The position numbers and the translations under genes are program-made. The notes under the pieces are model-generated. The model was given only the letters and a program-made list of their open reading frames with translations. It was not told the DNA's origin and did no database searches. Below are positions 20,504-29,919 of a stretch of DNA of 45,760 nt, one piece after another. Within the stretch, counting starts at the first letter, position 1. Each line of letters begins with the position of its first letter. The stretch comes from Deltaproteobacteria bacterium. GTDB lineage: Bacteria; Desulfobacterota; DSM-4660; Desulfatiglandales; HGW-15. Where the stretch lies: contig JAFGFY010000157.1 of the NCBI GenBank assembly GCA_016930795.1, positions 1 through 45,760 of the forward strand. The letters are read 5' to 3'.

Positions 20504-21448
20504 CTAATCCTTGTTGAGCGCGAATCTGGCCTCCCCCTTGAGTAGATAATCCCGCACCTGTTCAGCGGCGGCCCTTGCCACATTGACCTGGGCCTCCTTC
20601 GTAGAGGCCCCGATATGGGGGGTGCAGATGAAATTGTCGCATTCCAGAAGGGAACAGCTGCCCGGGGGCTCTTTCGCAAAGACATCCAGGGCCGCGCCGG
20701 CAATCTTCTTTGACTGAAGGGCCTGGACCAGCGCATCCTCATCAATGATGCCCCCCCTTGCCGCACAGATGATGTATGCCCCGTCCTTCATCTTGGCAAT
20801 TGCCTTGGCATTGATGAGATTCGCTGTTTCATCCGTCTTGGGGATGTGAAGACTGATGTAATCCGCCTTGGGCCATACCAGATCCAGCTCTTCAAAGAGT
20901 TGAATGCCCATATCCCGGGCAACAGCCCTTTCGATATAGGGGTCATAGGCGATCACACTCATTCCCAGGGCCTGTGCCAGCCGGGCGACGATTGAACCGA
21001 TATTTCCGATTCCGATTAAGGCCAGTGTCTTTCCCTTGATTTCAGTCCCCATGAGGGCCTTTTTTTCCCACTGGCACGCCTTCAGACTCTCGGTTCCTCT
21101 CGGTATGTGACGACTAAGGGCTATCATGAGGCCGATGGTCAACTCCGCCACCGCGTTTGAGTTTTGTCCGGGGGTGTTCATCACGATGACCCCCTTTTCG
21201 GTTGCAGTTGGAATATGTATGTTATCCACGCCTGTCCCTGCCCGGGCAATGGCCTTCAGCTTTGAAGCTGCTTCAAGAATTTCAGGGGTGACTTTTGTGG
21301 CGGAACGGACAAGTAGTCCCTCATAGTCCCCGATCATACCCCTCAATTTTTCCGGATCAAGTCCTGTGTGAACATCCACATCAAGTCCCGCCTCTTTTAA
21401 TACGTCAACGGCGACATTCGACATGACATCTGAGATTAGGACCTTCAT
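20504..21448 (-). CDS. serA: D-3-phosphoglycerate dehydrogenase-like 2-hydroxyacid dehydrogenase (short form)
   Basis: LVRSATKVTPEIL, RAGTGVDNIHI, GKTLALIGIGNIGSIVA, AARGGIIDEDAL, TPHIGASTKEAQ. Track ORF to 21523 is likely over-extended; ATG at 21448 has an AGGAGGG SD. Confidence 0.88.
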   Translation of the reverse strand: MKVLISDVMSNVAVDVLKEAGLDVDVHTGLDPEKLRGMIGDYEGLLVRSATKVTPEILEAASKLKAIARAGTGVDNIHIPTATEKGVIVMNTPGQNSNAVAELTIGLMIALSRHIPRGTESLKACQWEKKALMGTEIKGKTLALIGIGNIGSIVARLAQALGMSVIAYDPYIERAVARDMGIQLFEELDLVWPKADYISLHIPKTDETANLINAKAIAKMKDGAYIICAARGGIIDEDALVQALQSKKIAGAALDVFAKEPPGSCSLLECDNFICTPHIGASTKEAQVNVARAAAEQVRDYLLKGEARFALNKD

Positions 21449-21690
21449 ATACTCCTCCCTCTTGTTTGGTTTGTAACGGTTTGAACTTGTTGTAAAACTG
21501 GATTTATCAGAATGATTTAGCAAATGGCGGGCGCATACATCTGTTCCTTCCAGTAATAGATTACGTGCCTCTCTTTTCCATCACACGCGGATGCGATAGA
21601 AATGCAAATTTTGGTGTCGGAGTATAGGGAATTTAGTTTGGGGTGTCTAGGGGAATTTATCCTTATCCTGTTTTGATGGTTTATTCCATT

Positions 21691-22674
21691 TTACTTCCCT
21701 TTTCGAATGTAGATATTACCGTCAACCGTTGAGATCAGGATGTCAGCGCCGCCCCCGTTGATCTTTCCGGTGACGGTATTCCCGAACATTCCTGTCAGAC
21801 CGTTTCTCCATCCTCTATTCCTGTCCGCGTCAATCTCTTTTACATGTATTATATCCATGTCGAAATCCGTGTATATTTCGCCATCAACATTTTTGGCCGA
21901 GATGGTTGCCTGGGTGTCCGCCGGAAATGTCACATCGATATCTCCATCAATCGTGCTGAATGCCATGGGTTCCTTTTTAGTTAATTTTTTGAAAACAATC
22001 AATAAATCACCGTCGATGGAATGGGCTACCACCTCACCCGAAATATGGTTGAGGGTTATGTCTCCTTCCCTTGTATTGACCTCGATTTCACCCGAGACGT
22101 TACTGATGGTGATATCCCCACCAGACATACCGCCGAAGGGACCAAATGAAGAGATGACATTTTCAAGAATGCCGCCAATATTCTCAAAAACCATGTCAAT
22201 GTATGAATCCGGAGCCATGGGATCAAGTTGCCCATCCGGCGGTACCGGAGGCGCTACTCTTGCTGCTGGTCTAGCCGCACCACCACCGAATTGCAGGGAT
22301 GTACTGAAAGGAACCCTGATGAACAAATCAGACGTATCCCTCATGGACCGCGTGATCACGACGGCATTCTCTTCCTCCGAAGAGGATATGCTCAGGCCAA
22401 AACCGGAAATGCGCTTCATCCCCTTGGCCTTTTCATCTTCCGGGGGATTCTGAGCGTTTTTGATTGATGAATTTGCTTCAATAATGACACCTTGGCCGTC
22501 ATACCCTTCAACGATGATATCTCCTTCACCCGAGATAATCCTCAGAAGCCCCGGCTTTGACGGTTTGGGAAAATCTACTTCTTCACGATTACTATATGTC
22601 GTGTCTGCTCCGACAGATAAAGAGAATATTCCGAGGAATAGAGTAAACGTCATTTGCCTGATAAACGTCTTCAT
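21691..22674 (-). CDS. Exported DUF4097-type beta-helical (putative adhesin) protein
   Basis: 327 aa; signal peptide, repetitive GDITISNVSGEIEVNTREGDITLNHISGEVVAHSIDGDL pattern. Confidence 0.78.
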   Translation of the reverse strand: MKTFIRQMTFTLFLGIFSLSVGADTTYSNREEVDFPKPSKPGLLRIISGEGDIIVEGYDGQGVIIEANSSIKNAQNPPEDEKAKGMKRISGFGLSISSSEEENAVVITRSMRDTSDLFIRVPFSTSLQFGGGAARPAARVAPPVPPDGQLDPMAPDSYIDMVFENIGGILENVISSFGPFGGMSGGDITISNVSGEIEVNTREGDITLNHISGEVVAHSIDGDLLIVFKKLTKKEPMAFSTIDGDIDVTFPADTQATISAKNVDGEIYTDFDMDIIHVKEIDADRNRGWRNGLTGMFGNTVTGKINGGGADILISTVDGNIYIRKGK

Positions 22675-22693
22675 GATTCATGCTCCTTTCTCT

Positions 22694-23521
22694 TTAATAA
22701 ATGGTGTCTAGCCCCATCTTCGCACGTTTTTTGACCGGTTCAATACTTCGAGGGTTTTCCGCGATGATCTTGAAGGCATCAACCGCCCGTTTCTCCCGAA
22801 GTCTCACCAAAGTGTCTATCAACGATATTTGGACCAAAGGTGATGTTTGGCGCGGCAGGGATGCGACAAGATCCGTCCTCACGTCCGATGAATCGGAGAA
22901 TCTTTGTAATGCGTCCACCGCCGCCAGGCGGACGCTGACGTTAGGGTCGGAATTGAGAGTCGTCACAAGTGCGGCCAGATATCTATCGTCAGGCTCGGGA
23001 ATGTCGCGGCTCATAAAGACCCCCCGTAGCCGATCGCTCGCGATGGGTTGATTCAGGAGTGAAAGCGTGACCAATTGGCGCATTTCCGTCATCTCCTTAT
23101 TAAGCCGTTCGAGTTCTCCTGTTGACCGGGATACCGTATTCACGCGAAGGCCGATTGTGAGACCGACAATCAAAAAGATAGCGGTTACGCAGAACTGAAA
23201 TACAGGCTGCCTTGGCCACCAGACTCGCAGCCTTTCATTGAGTCTTTCAAACATGGATGGTCTTTGAGGCGCATTTTCAACCCCGTGTTTATACGCCTCC
23301 AGCATGGTATAGAATCGTGTTCGAATGGCAGGACCCGGTTCTTCTTCGGACAAGCCCTCCATTTTTGACCAGACAAGGGCCAGGGCGTCGATTTCCCGTC
23401 TACAATCGGCACAGCTCAAAGTATGCTCATCAATCCGAGATTTCACCTGCTGGTCCAGGGTTTCAGAGAGATAATCCGGTATAAGGACTCTAATTTCTTC
23501 GCATTTCATAGCTCTTCTCAC
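22694..23521 (-). CDS. Anti-sigma factor with zf-HC2 domain, one TM helix and C-terminal HEAT-repeat region
   Basis: HTLSCADCRREIDAL (HxxxCxxC), TM FCVTAIFLIVGLTIGLRV, C-terminal VRLAAVDALQRF / VQISLIDTLVRLRE repeats. Probable start MKCEE, about 23509. Confidence 0.82.
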   Translation of the reverse strand: MRRAMKCEEIRVLIPDYLSETLDQQVKSRIDEHTLSCADCRREIDALALVWSKMEGLSEEEPGPAIRTRFYTMLEAYKHGVENAPQRPSMFERLNERLRVWWPRQPVFQFCVTAIFLIVGLTIGLRVNTVSRSTGELERLNKEMTEMRQLVTLSLLNQPIASDRLRGVFMSRDIPEPDDRYLAALVTTLNSDPNVSVRLAAVDALQRFSDSSDVRTDLVASLPRQTSPLVQISLIDTLVRLREKRAVDAFKIIAENPRSIEPVKKRAKMGLDTIY

Positions 23522-24062
23522 CTGCTAATCTAAAGTACCTTTCAGCCAAGTCTTTCATGGCCCGGTAGATTCTGACTTTTACAGCTCCTACGGTACACCC
23601 CAAGACCTCCCCGATTTCCCTATAGGGCATGTGATTGAAACGGCTCATGAGAATCACCTCCCGTCTATCTTCCGGAAGCTCAGCCATGGCTTTCCGCAAC
23701 AGAATAATATCGTCCATATTCTCGTATTCCTCTCCCGGATCAGGGACATTACTGGTGAGGGTATCGGGTTCTTCCATGAATTCAGACTGATCGTTGTGTT
23801 CTTTGTAATAGTCGATACGGGTGTGTCTGGCGATTGTATACATCCAGGCCGAGAAACTCCCTTCATCTTTGTAAGTGTGTCTGTACTTAAGAATACGGAG
23901 AAAGACATCCACAACAAGATCCTCGCTGGTCTGCCGACTTCCTGTTTGGTGCAGAAAAAAGTTATAGAGCCGTTTGTGGTGCGCCTCAAACAGCTTCCCC
24001 AACTTTTCAGTCTCCCCGTCGCGAACGGAAATCATCAACTGATGATCGTCAGACACATCCAC
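23490..24062 (-). CDS. RNA polymerase ECF-type sigma-70 factor
   Basis: 190 aa; DVFLRILKYRHTY, FSAWMYTIARHTRIDYYKE, MPYREIGEVLGCTVGAVKVRIYRAMKDL. Confidence 0.93.
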   Translation of the reverse strand: MDVSDDHQLMISVRDGETEKLGKLFEAHHKRLYNFFLHQTGSRQTSEDLVVDVFLRILKYRHTYKDEGSFSAWMYTIARHTRIDYYKEHNDQSEFMEEPDTLTSNVPDPGEEYENMDDIILLRKAMAELPEDRREVILMSRFNHMPYREIGEVLGCTVGAVKVRIYRAMKDLAERYFRLAGEKSYEMRRN

Positions 24063-24236
24063 TCCTCGTTCACTTCTCTCAATTTATAATAACTGGGTTT
24101 CCCCAAAAAGGTTACAGGAAAATGAAACAAATGGGGGAATAGTCAAAGTAAATATCAGAAGAATGGTTCGATTTGCCCGCGTTCTCAGTTTTCCCCTGAC
24201 TTATGATTGCGTGATGTGATATGAACACTTGGTGTA

Positions 24237-25322
24237 GTGATAATCTATAGGGAGGAATCATTTCGCGGCAAGGACCTCATACTTATGTTCAATAAGACAG
24301 ATTTTATTCCATTTTCAGGTATTCTTTGCCAGGAACGGGCTGTAGAATTCCTGAGACGCGTCATTTCAAGAGGAAAAATCCCTCACGCCTATCTGTTCGC
24401 GGGCATTCCGGGCATTGGAAAGACCACAGCAGCCTTGGCCTTAACCGGGGCCATTAACTGCCAGCAACAGATAGAAGGAGAAGGGTGCGCCCAATGTCCA
24501 TCATGCCGTCAGATCGCCAGCGGGAATTTCCCGGATCTGCATATGATCGAGCCGGATGGGCAAAACATCAAAATAGAGCAGATAAGAGAACTAAACCGAA
24601 TCCTGGGCTTTAAACCCCTTTCCGGAAAATACCGGGTGAGTATTATCCGCCAGGCCGAAACGATGACCGAGGAGGCTGCCAATTCTCTTCTGAAAATCCT
24701 GGAAGAGCCTCCCCAGAACAATATCCTGATCTTGAATGTAACCGAGCCGCAGGCCCTATTCCCCACGATTGTTTCCAGATGTCAGAAGATCTTGTTTCGG
24801 CCCATTCCTGTTCAAGCTATAGCAGACTGGCTCATCGTTCAGCAGGCCATGGAGAAAGAAGAGGCTACAGCCTTGGCCAGAATCTCTGAGGGGAGCCTTG
24901 GGCGGGCAATCCGAATGTGTGACGAAGGTTTTTTCGAAATGAGAGAAGAATTCCTCTCTGATCTCATGCAACTGCCGAATCTAACTTTAGAACAGACCCT
25001 GGATAAGGCCCTGCAATATGCAAGAAAGGATAAAAAGGGAGCGGGAGAAACAGGGAATACCGGGGCGAATCTATTTGAATTGCTTAGTATATGGAAATCC
25101 TGGTATCGAGATTTACTCTTTGTGAAGTTGAAATGCCCGTCCCATTTACTCATCAACGTTGATTTTTCTCGGAAGTTGCAAAATATATCCAGACACACTA
25201 ATATAGAAAGTTTGATGGAAAGCTTTTTCATTTTGGATCAATCACAAAGGGACCTCCTCCAAAACCGAAATCTGGACCTTCTGATAGAGAATGCATTTCT
25301 ATCCTTGAGAAGGCTTGCCTGA
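24237..25322 (+). CDS. holB: DNA polymerase III subunit delta'
   Basis: GIPGIGKTTAALALTGAINCQ, Zn-binding CAQCPSCRQI, EEAANSLLKILEEPPQNN. Start may be ATG 24285. Confidence 0.92.
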   Translation: MIIYREESFRGKDLILMFNKTDFIPFSGILCQERAVEFLRRVISRGKIPHAYLFAGIPGIGKTTAALALTGAINCQQQIEGEGCAQCPSCRQIASGNFPDLHMIEPDGQNIKIEQIRELNRILGFKPLSGKYRVSIIRQAETMTEEAANSLLKILEEPPQNNILILNVTEPQALFPTIVSRCQKILFRPIPVQAIADWLIVQQAMEKEEATALARISEGSLGRAIRMCDEGFFEMREEFLSDLMQLPNLTLEQTLDKALQYARKDKKGAGETGNTGANLFELLSIWKSWYRDLLFVKLKCPSHLLINVDFSRKLQNISRHTNIESLMESFFILDQSQRDLLQNRNLDLLIENAFLSLRRLA

Positions 25323-25349
25323 GTTGGTATGTAGAGGTGAAAACACTCA

Positions 25350-26279
25350 ATGACTAAAAGAGTACGTGTAAGGCTTACAGAATATGGAAAGATCCAGGAA
25401 TTTGATTCCGGCAATTTCGTCCTCAATAAGGGGCAGAAAGTCCTGGTTGAGACGGAGCAAGGTTTGGCATTGGGTATTGTCTGCGATGCCCCCAGGAGTC
25501 AGGAAGAGGGTCTTCCCATAAAGCCGGCAAATAAGGTGTATCGCTTGGCCAGTCAGAAGGATATCGGAAAATTCGAGAAAAAAGGCCAAGTCGAGAAAGA
25601 TGTTTACACCTTCTGTGGCGAAAGGATCAAGGAAAGGTCTTTATCCATGAGCCTGGTCGCTGTGGATCGTCACTATGACGGCAGCAAGATCATCGTCTAC
25701 TTTACTGCGGATCAGCGGGTTGATTTCAGGGAGTTGGTCCGAGACCTTGTCCAGAAATATCGCACAAGGGTGGAAATGAGACAGATTGGCGCCCGCCATC
25801 AGGCTAAGATGTTTGGAGGGTTGGGTATATGCGGACGGCCACTCTGTTGTTCTTCTTTCCTAAACACTTTCGCTCCGGTCTCCATTAAAATGGCTAAAAC
25901 CCAGAGCCTGTCCCTTAACCCGGCCAAGATATCCGGGATGTGTGGAAGACTGATGTGCTGTCTAACCTATGAACACGACTTCTATGAGAAAGCGACCCAG
26001 AATATCCCAAAGAACGGCAAGGCTGTATCCACGGCCCATGGAAAGGGCAAGGTCGTCCGTCAGAACGTATTGAGGGAGACACTGACCGTTGCGCTGGAAT
26101 CAGGTGAGGAGATGGAAATTCTCCAGCAAGAAGTCCTTGAGAATAGAGATAGTCATAATCAAAACAGCGATAATAATAAAAAAATCGATGAACAAGGTGA
26201 CAATAACATAAAAAGCGATAAACAAGCAAATAATGGGCAAAATAGAAACATAAAAGAGAATAATAAACAGAAACAATAA
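25350..26279 (+). CDS. PSP1 domain protein (YaaT/RicT-like) with Asn/Lys-rich tail
   Basis: ARHQAKMFGGLGICGRPLCCSSFL, SGMCGRLMCCLTYEHDFYE are diagnostic of PSP1/YaaT. Confidence 0.9.
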   Translation: MTKRVRVRLTEYGKIQEFDSGNFVLNKGQKVLVETEQGLALGIVCDAPRSQEEGLPIKPANKVYRLASQKDIGKFEKKGQVEKDVYTFCGERIKERSLSMSLVAVDRHYDGSKIIVYFTADQRVDFRELVRDLVQKYRTRVEMRQIGARHQAKMFGGLGICGRPLCCSSFLNTFAPVSIKMAKTQSLSLNPAKISGMCGRLMCCLTYEHDFYEKATQNIPKNGKAVSTAHGKGKVVRQNVLRETLTVALESGEEMEILQQEVLENRDSHNQNSDNNKKIDEQGDNNIKSDKQANNGQNRNIKENNKQKQ

Positions 26280-26342
26280 AAAAAGAATAATCGAAATGTT
26301 GGCAATGAAAAAAGGTTGTAAAGAAAGGAAGAAACACTAGAG

Positions 26343-28247
26343 TTGTCCAGACGATCTTACGTTACTACTCCCATATATTATGTCAACGCAGAACCCCATC
26401 TCGGGCATGCCTATACCACGATTGTAGCTGATGTTCTCAATCGGTTTCATACCCTTTGCGGCACAGAGACCTATTTTTTAACAGGGACGGACGAGCATGG
26501 TGACAAAATCGTGGCGGCCGCTGAAAAGGAAGGCCAGACACCGAAGGAATACGTGGATCGAGTGAGTGACCTATTCAGGACTCTCTGGCCCAAGCTGAAC
26601 ATCACCAACAACTACTTTGTTCGCACCACGGACTCGGATCATCAAGAAACAGTGAAACGGATTCTAAATAAAGTCAAGGAACGAGGAGACATCTACTTCA
26701 GCGACTATGAGGGGCTTTATTGCTTTGGATGCGAGAGATTCTACACGGAGAGGGAATTGGTTGACGGCAAGTGCCCTGATCACCAAACAGAGCCTGAGGT
26801 GATCAAGGAGTCCAACTACTTCTTCGCGATGAGCAAGTATCAGGATTGGCTTATCGATCACATCAAGCAGACTCCTGGTTTTATCAGGCCTGAGCGCTAT
26901 AAGAATGAAGTCCTCTCTTTTCTGAAAGACCCTCTTGATGATCTCTGCATTTCACGCCCGAAATCCAGGCTTGATTGGGGGATTACTCTTCCCTTTGATG
27001 AGGATTTCGTCACCTATGTCTGGTTCGATGCCCTGATCAACTATATCTCGGCCCTTGATTACCCTGAAGGTGAACGGTTCAAGAAGTTCTGGCCCAGCGT
27101 ACAGCACATGATTGCCAAAGATATTCTGAAGCCCCATGGGATATTCTGGCCCTGTATGCTTAGATCCGCGGGTATCGAGCCTTACCAGCATCTCAATGTC
27201 CACGGCTACTGGAATATCAATGAAGGCAAGATGTCCAAGAGTCTGGGAAATGTGGTGAAACCCCTTGATTTGGTGGATGTCTACGGCCTGGATGCCTTCA
27301 GATATTTCCTGCTCCGTGAAATGGTCTTTGGGCTGGATTCCGATTTCAGCGAAGAGGCCCTGGTCGCGAGGATCAATGCGGACTTGGCCAATGACCTGGG
27401 GAACCTGGTCAGCAGAAGCCTGACCATGGTTCGCAAGTATTTTAAGGATGAGGCACCTGGTGTGGGGTCAATTGGTGAGGAAGACGAAGCTCTAAAGAGC
27501 GATGCCCTTGCCCTGGTAGATACCTATAAGGAACTGATGCCTGAACTGGGTTTTCACAAGGCCCTAATTGCCATCTGGGAACTGGTGGGGAAGGTCAACA
27601 AATACATCGACTCCATGGCCCCCTGGGTCCTGATCAAATCAGACCAGGAACGGTTGGGCACGGTTATGGTCTATCTCCTTGAGTCCCTCAAGATTGTATC
27701 TGTATTGATTTGGCCCTTTATACCGGGGACTTCAGAAAAGATACAGGGCTTTCTGGGCCTCCCTAAGAAGGGCAGAGATCTGAAGCTGAAAGATTTACCA
27801 GAATGGGGAAAAGGGAAGACCGCTGTGACCATCTCTAAGATTCCACACCTGTTTCCAAGGATTGAAGAAAGCAGGAGTAAAGAAGGAGCGAAAGTGGAGA
27901 AAGAAACAGAAAAGAAGGACAATGAAGGTGGGATATCCTTTCAAGAATTTCAGAGACTCGATCTTAGAGTGGGACATGTTTTGAAGGCCGAGAGAATCCC
28001 CGGTTCTAAAAAGCTCCTTAAGGTCATTGTAGATATCGGGGAAGAAAGGACCGTTGTAGCCGGGCTCGTCGGCCATTACACGGAAGAGAGCCTTGTGGGA
28101 AAACAAGTGGTTGTCGTGGCCAATCTTGAGCCGGCCAAGCTCATGGGTGTCGAATCTCAGGGCATGGTCCTTGCCGCGGAAGATGAATCGGGTGTTCATC
28201 TCCTGATACCCGACGCGCCCGTCACCCCGGGGAGTAAAATTAGGTAA
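26343..28247 (+). CDS. metG: Methionyl-tRNA synthetase
   Basis: 634 aa; YYVNAEPHLGHAYT (HIGH), GKMSKSLGN (KMSKS), Zn knuckle, C-terminal Trbp111-like EAERIPGSKKLLKVIVDIG-type domain. TTG start in the track. Confidence 0.96.
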   Translation: MSRRSYVTTPIYYVNAEPHLGHAYTTIVADVLNRFHTLCGTETYFLTGTDEHGDKIVAAAEKEGQTPKEYVDRVSDLFRTLWPKLNITNNYFVRTTDSDHQETVKRILNKVKERGDIYFSDYEGLYCFGCERFYTERELVDGKCPDHQTEPEVIKESNYFFAMSKYQDWLIDHIKQTPGFIRPERYKNEVLSFLKDPLDDLCISRPKSRLDWGITLPFDEDFVTYVWFDALINYISALDYPEGERFKKFWPSVQHMIAKDILKPHGIFWPCMLRSAGIEPYQHLNVHGYWNINEGKMSKSLGNVVKPLDLVDVYGLDAFRYFLLREMVFGLDSDFSEEALVARINADLANDLGNLVSRSLTMVRKYFKDEAPGVGSIGEEDEALKSDALALVDTYKELMPELGFHKALIAIWELVGKVNKYIDSMAPWVLIKSDQERLGTVMVYLLESLKIVSVLIWPFIPGTSEKIQGFLGLPKKGRDLKLKDLPEWGKGKTAVTISKIPHLFPRIEESRSKEGAKVEKETEKKDNEGGISFQEFQRLDLRVGHVLKAERIPGSKKLLKVIVDIGEERTVVAGLVGHYTEESLVGKQVVVVANLEPAKLMGVESQGMVLAAEDESGVHLLIPDAPVTPGSKIR

Positions 28248-28582
28248 TCCAGTGTGTAATATCTTGCCAATATCTTAAAAAAAAGTACACAGAACATTTA
28301 TTTGCTTTCTTCCTCTCTATGCGGCCGCTTTTTGCGCTTTCCTCAACAATCTATTAACTATCTGATATTCTGGTCTAAAAAGATGGTTCTCTGCCGGGGA
28401 TGGATTAGGCGCGCAACTTGCATTCCCTCATTATTCCAGTAGCGATGCAGAAAGAATTCGCTGGAATATTCATTCTTCAATAACCGTTGCATGGTGAGCG
28501 TTTTGATCAGTACCTTGCGTGTGTTGTCGCATGAAAAGCGGTCATACCAATCTTTAGCCCCTGTCATAGTGAGAGGAACGTT

Positions 28583-28855
28583 ATGAGATACCATTTCAGA
28601 ATGTCTGTTCAACGAAAGAAAAACAATATGCATCTGAAATTAATTGGAGATTTTGACGGGAGTTCTGCTTACCAGTTGGTCGAAAAGCTCAAAGAATACT
28701 GCATGAAATCCGATCATGTCATTATTGATACCAACGCCTTGAGGGAAATCCATACCTTTGGTCTTAACATACTAAGCTATCACATGCTCAAATTAAAAGG
28801 ACCACTGTCGAACGTCTCTTTTGTGGGAGTGTATGCCGACAGGATGATCGCCTAG
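28583..28855 (+). CDS. Small STAS-like domain protein
   Basis: 90 aa; LKLIGDFDGSSAYQLVEKL...HVIIDTNALREIHTFGLNIL resembles anti-sigma-antagonist/STAS fold; stop lies in CTAG. Confidence 0.55.
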   Translation: MRYHFRMSVQRKKNNMHLKLIGDFDGSSAYQLVEKLKEYCMKSDHVIIDTNALREIHTFGLNILSYHMLKLKGPLSNVSFVGVYADRMIA

Positions 28856-29012
28856 TGTGGTGTCCCAGAAATACCTTCCATCATTTTATCCGGTTTTATG
28901 AGACCCCCATGCCCCTTTGAACCTGTGCAGCAGGTACTTATTATTGAGGCTCCCCGCGGCAAGCCGCGGGGAATCTTCCAAATGTAAGGAAGTATTTATT
29001 GTAGTTCGCTAG
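28852..29012. mobile_element. Candidate CTAG-bounded MITE-like element with internal REP-type hairpin
   Basis: CTAGTGTGGTGTCCCAGAAATACCTTCC versus reverse complement of right end CTAGCGAACTACAATAAATACTTCC: imperfect TIRs ending in CTAG. Confidence 0.35.
28952..28971. repeat. REP-like perfect hairpin
   Basis: CCCCGCGG-caag-CCGCGGGG, 8-bp all-GC stem in AT-rich intergenic DNA. Confidence 0.6.
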
Positions 29013-29127
29013 CTGTGCATTTTCAATACGTGTCTTCCTTTTTTATCGGTTTCCATCAACGCCATCCATGTGATAGCATAGGGCCCGTTGAAAAGAAGGC
29101 TCTTTATATCTCTCCAGGGGGGGTATT

Positions 29128-29907
29128 GTGAAGCTTGCCACATTTAACGCCAACTCCATCCGTGCCAGATTGGAAATCATCACTGATTGGCTGCAAAAGG
29201 AGCAACCGGACGTCCTTTGTATTCAAGAGACCAAGGTCCAGGACAAGGATTTCCCGATAAAGCCATTTACTGACATGGGCTATCAGCCCGTAATCAAGGG
29301 ACAGAAGTCCTATAACGGAGTAGCTACAGTCAGCAAGCATCCGTTAGAAGAGATCCGGTTGAACCTTTACGAAGGGGAGGAAGAAGAGGCGCGCTTTATC
29401 AGCGCGGTCATTAGTGGCATCCCGGTGATAAATGTCTATGTCCCACAGGGTTTAGCCCCTAAGACCGAAAAGTTTGACTACAAGCTTCGGTTTCTCAAAG
29501 ATCTCCTCTCTCATGTCAAGAGGAACTATGACGCGGGTCAGCCTCTGCTGTTGGCCGGGGATTTGAATGTTGCCCTTGAGGACATCGATGTACATGATCC
29601 CGAAGGACTACGAGGAGAAGTCGGGTTTCACCCCGAGGAGCAGGAGATCTTGAGGGAATACTTGGCCTGGGGATTTGTGGATGTCTTTAGAAAACATGAA
29701 TCAGGAGGAGGTCTTTATACATTTTGGGATTACAGAGTCCCCAACGGCTTCAAGCGGAACATAGGGTGGCGCATTGATTACGTTCTGGCCACTCCTTCAT
29801 TGGCAGAGACTTCCCGGCGCGTCTGGATCGATACCGAACCCAGGACTCGCCAAAAGGCCTCTGATCATACCTTTCTTGTGGCAGAGTTTCAGTCACCGTC
29901 TTGGTAA
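29128..29907 (+). CDS. xth: Exodeoxyribonuclease III
   Basis: 259 aa; LATFNANSIRARL, CIQETKVQD, LLAGDLNVA, GWRIDYVLAT, SDHTFLVAEF. Confidence 0.94.
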   Translation: MKLATFNANSIRARLEIITDWLQKEQPDVLCIQETKVQDKDFPIKPFTDMGYQPVIKGQKSYNGVATVSKHPLEEIRLNLYEGEEEEARFISAVISGIPVINVYVPQGLAPKTEKFDYKLRFLKDLLSHVKRNYDAGQPLLLAGDLNVALEDIDVHDPEGLRGEVGFHPEEQEILREYLAWGFVDVFRKHESGGGLYTFWDYRVPNGFKRNIGWRIDYVLATPSLAETSRRVWIDTEPRTRQKASDHTFLVAEFQSPSW

Positions 29908-29919
29908 ATCGGCATTAAG

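Noticed and set aside
21740-22453. 237-aa plus-strand ORF
   Set aside because: Antisense to the DUF4097 protein; Ser/Pro-rich translation typical of antisense frames.
28358-28633. 91-aa minus-strand ORF upstream of the STAS-like gene
   Set aside because: Overlaps the STAS start, no recognisable domain; could be a gene remnant but unsupported.
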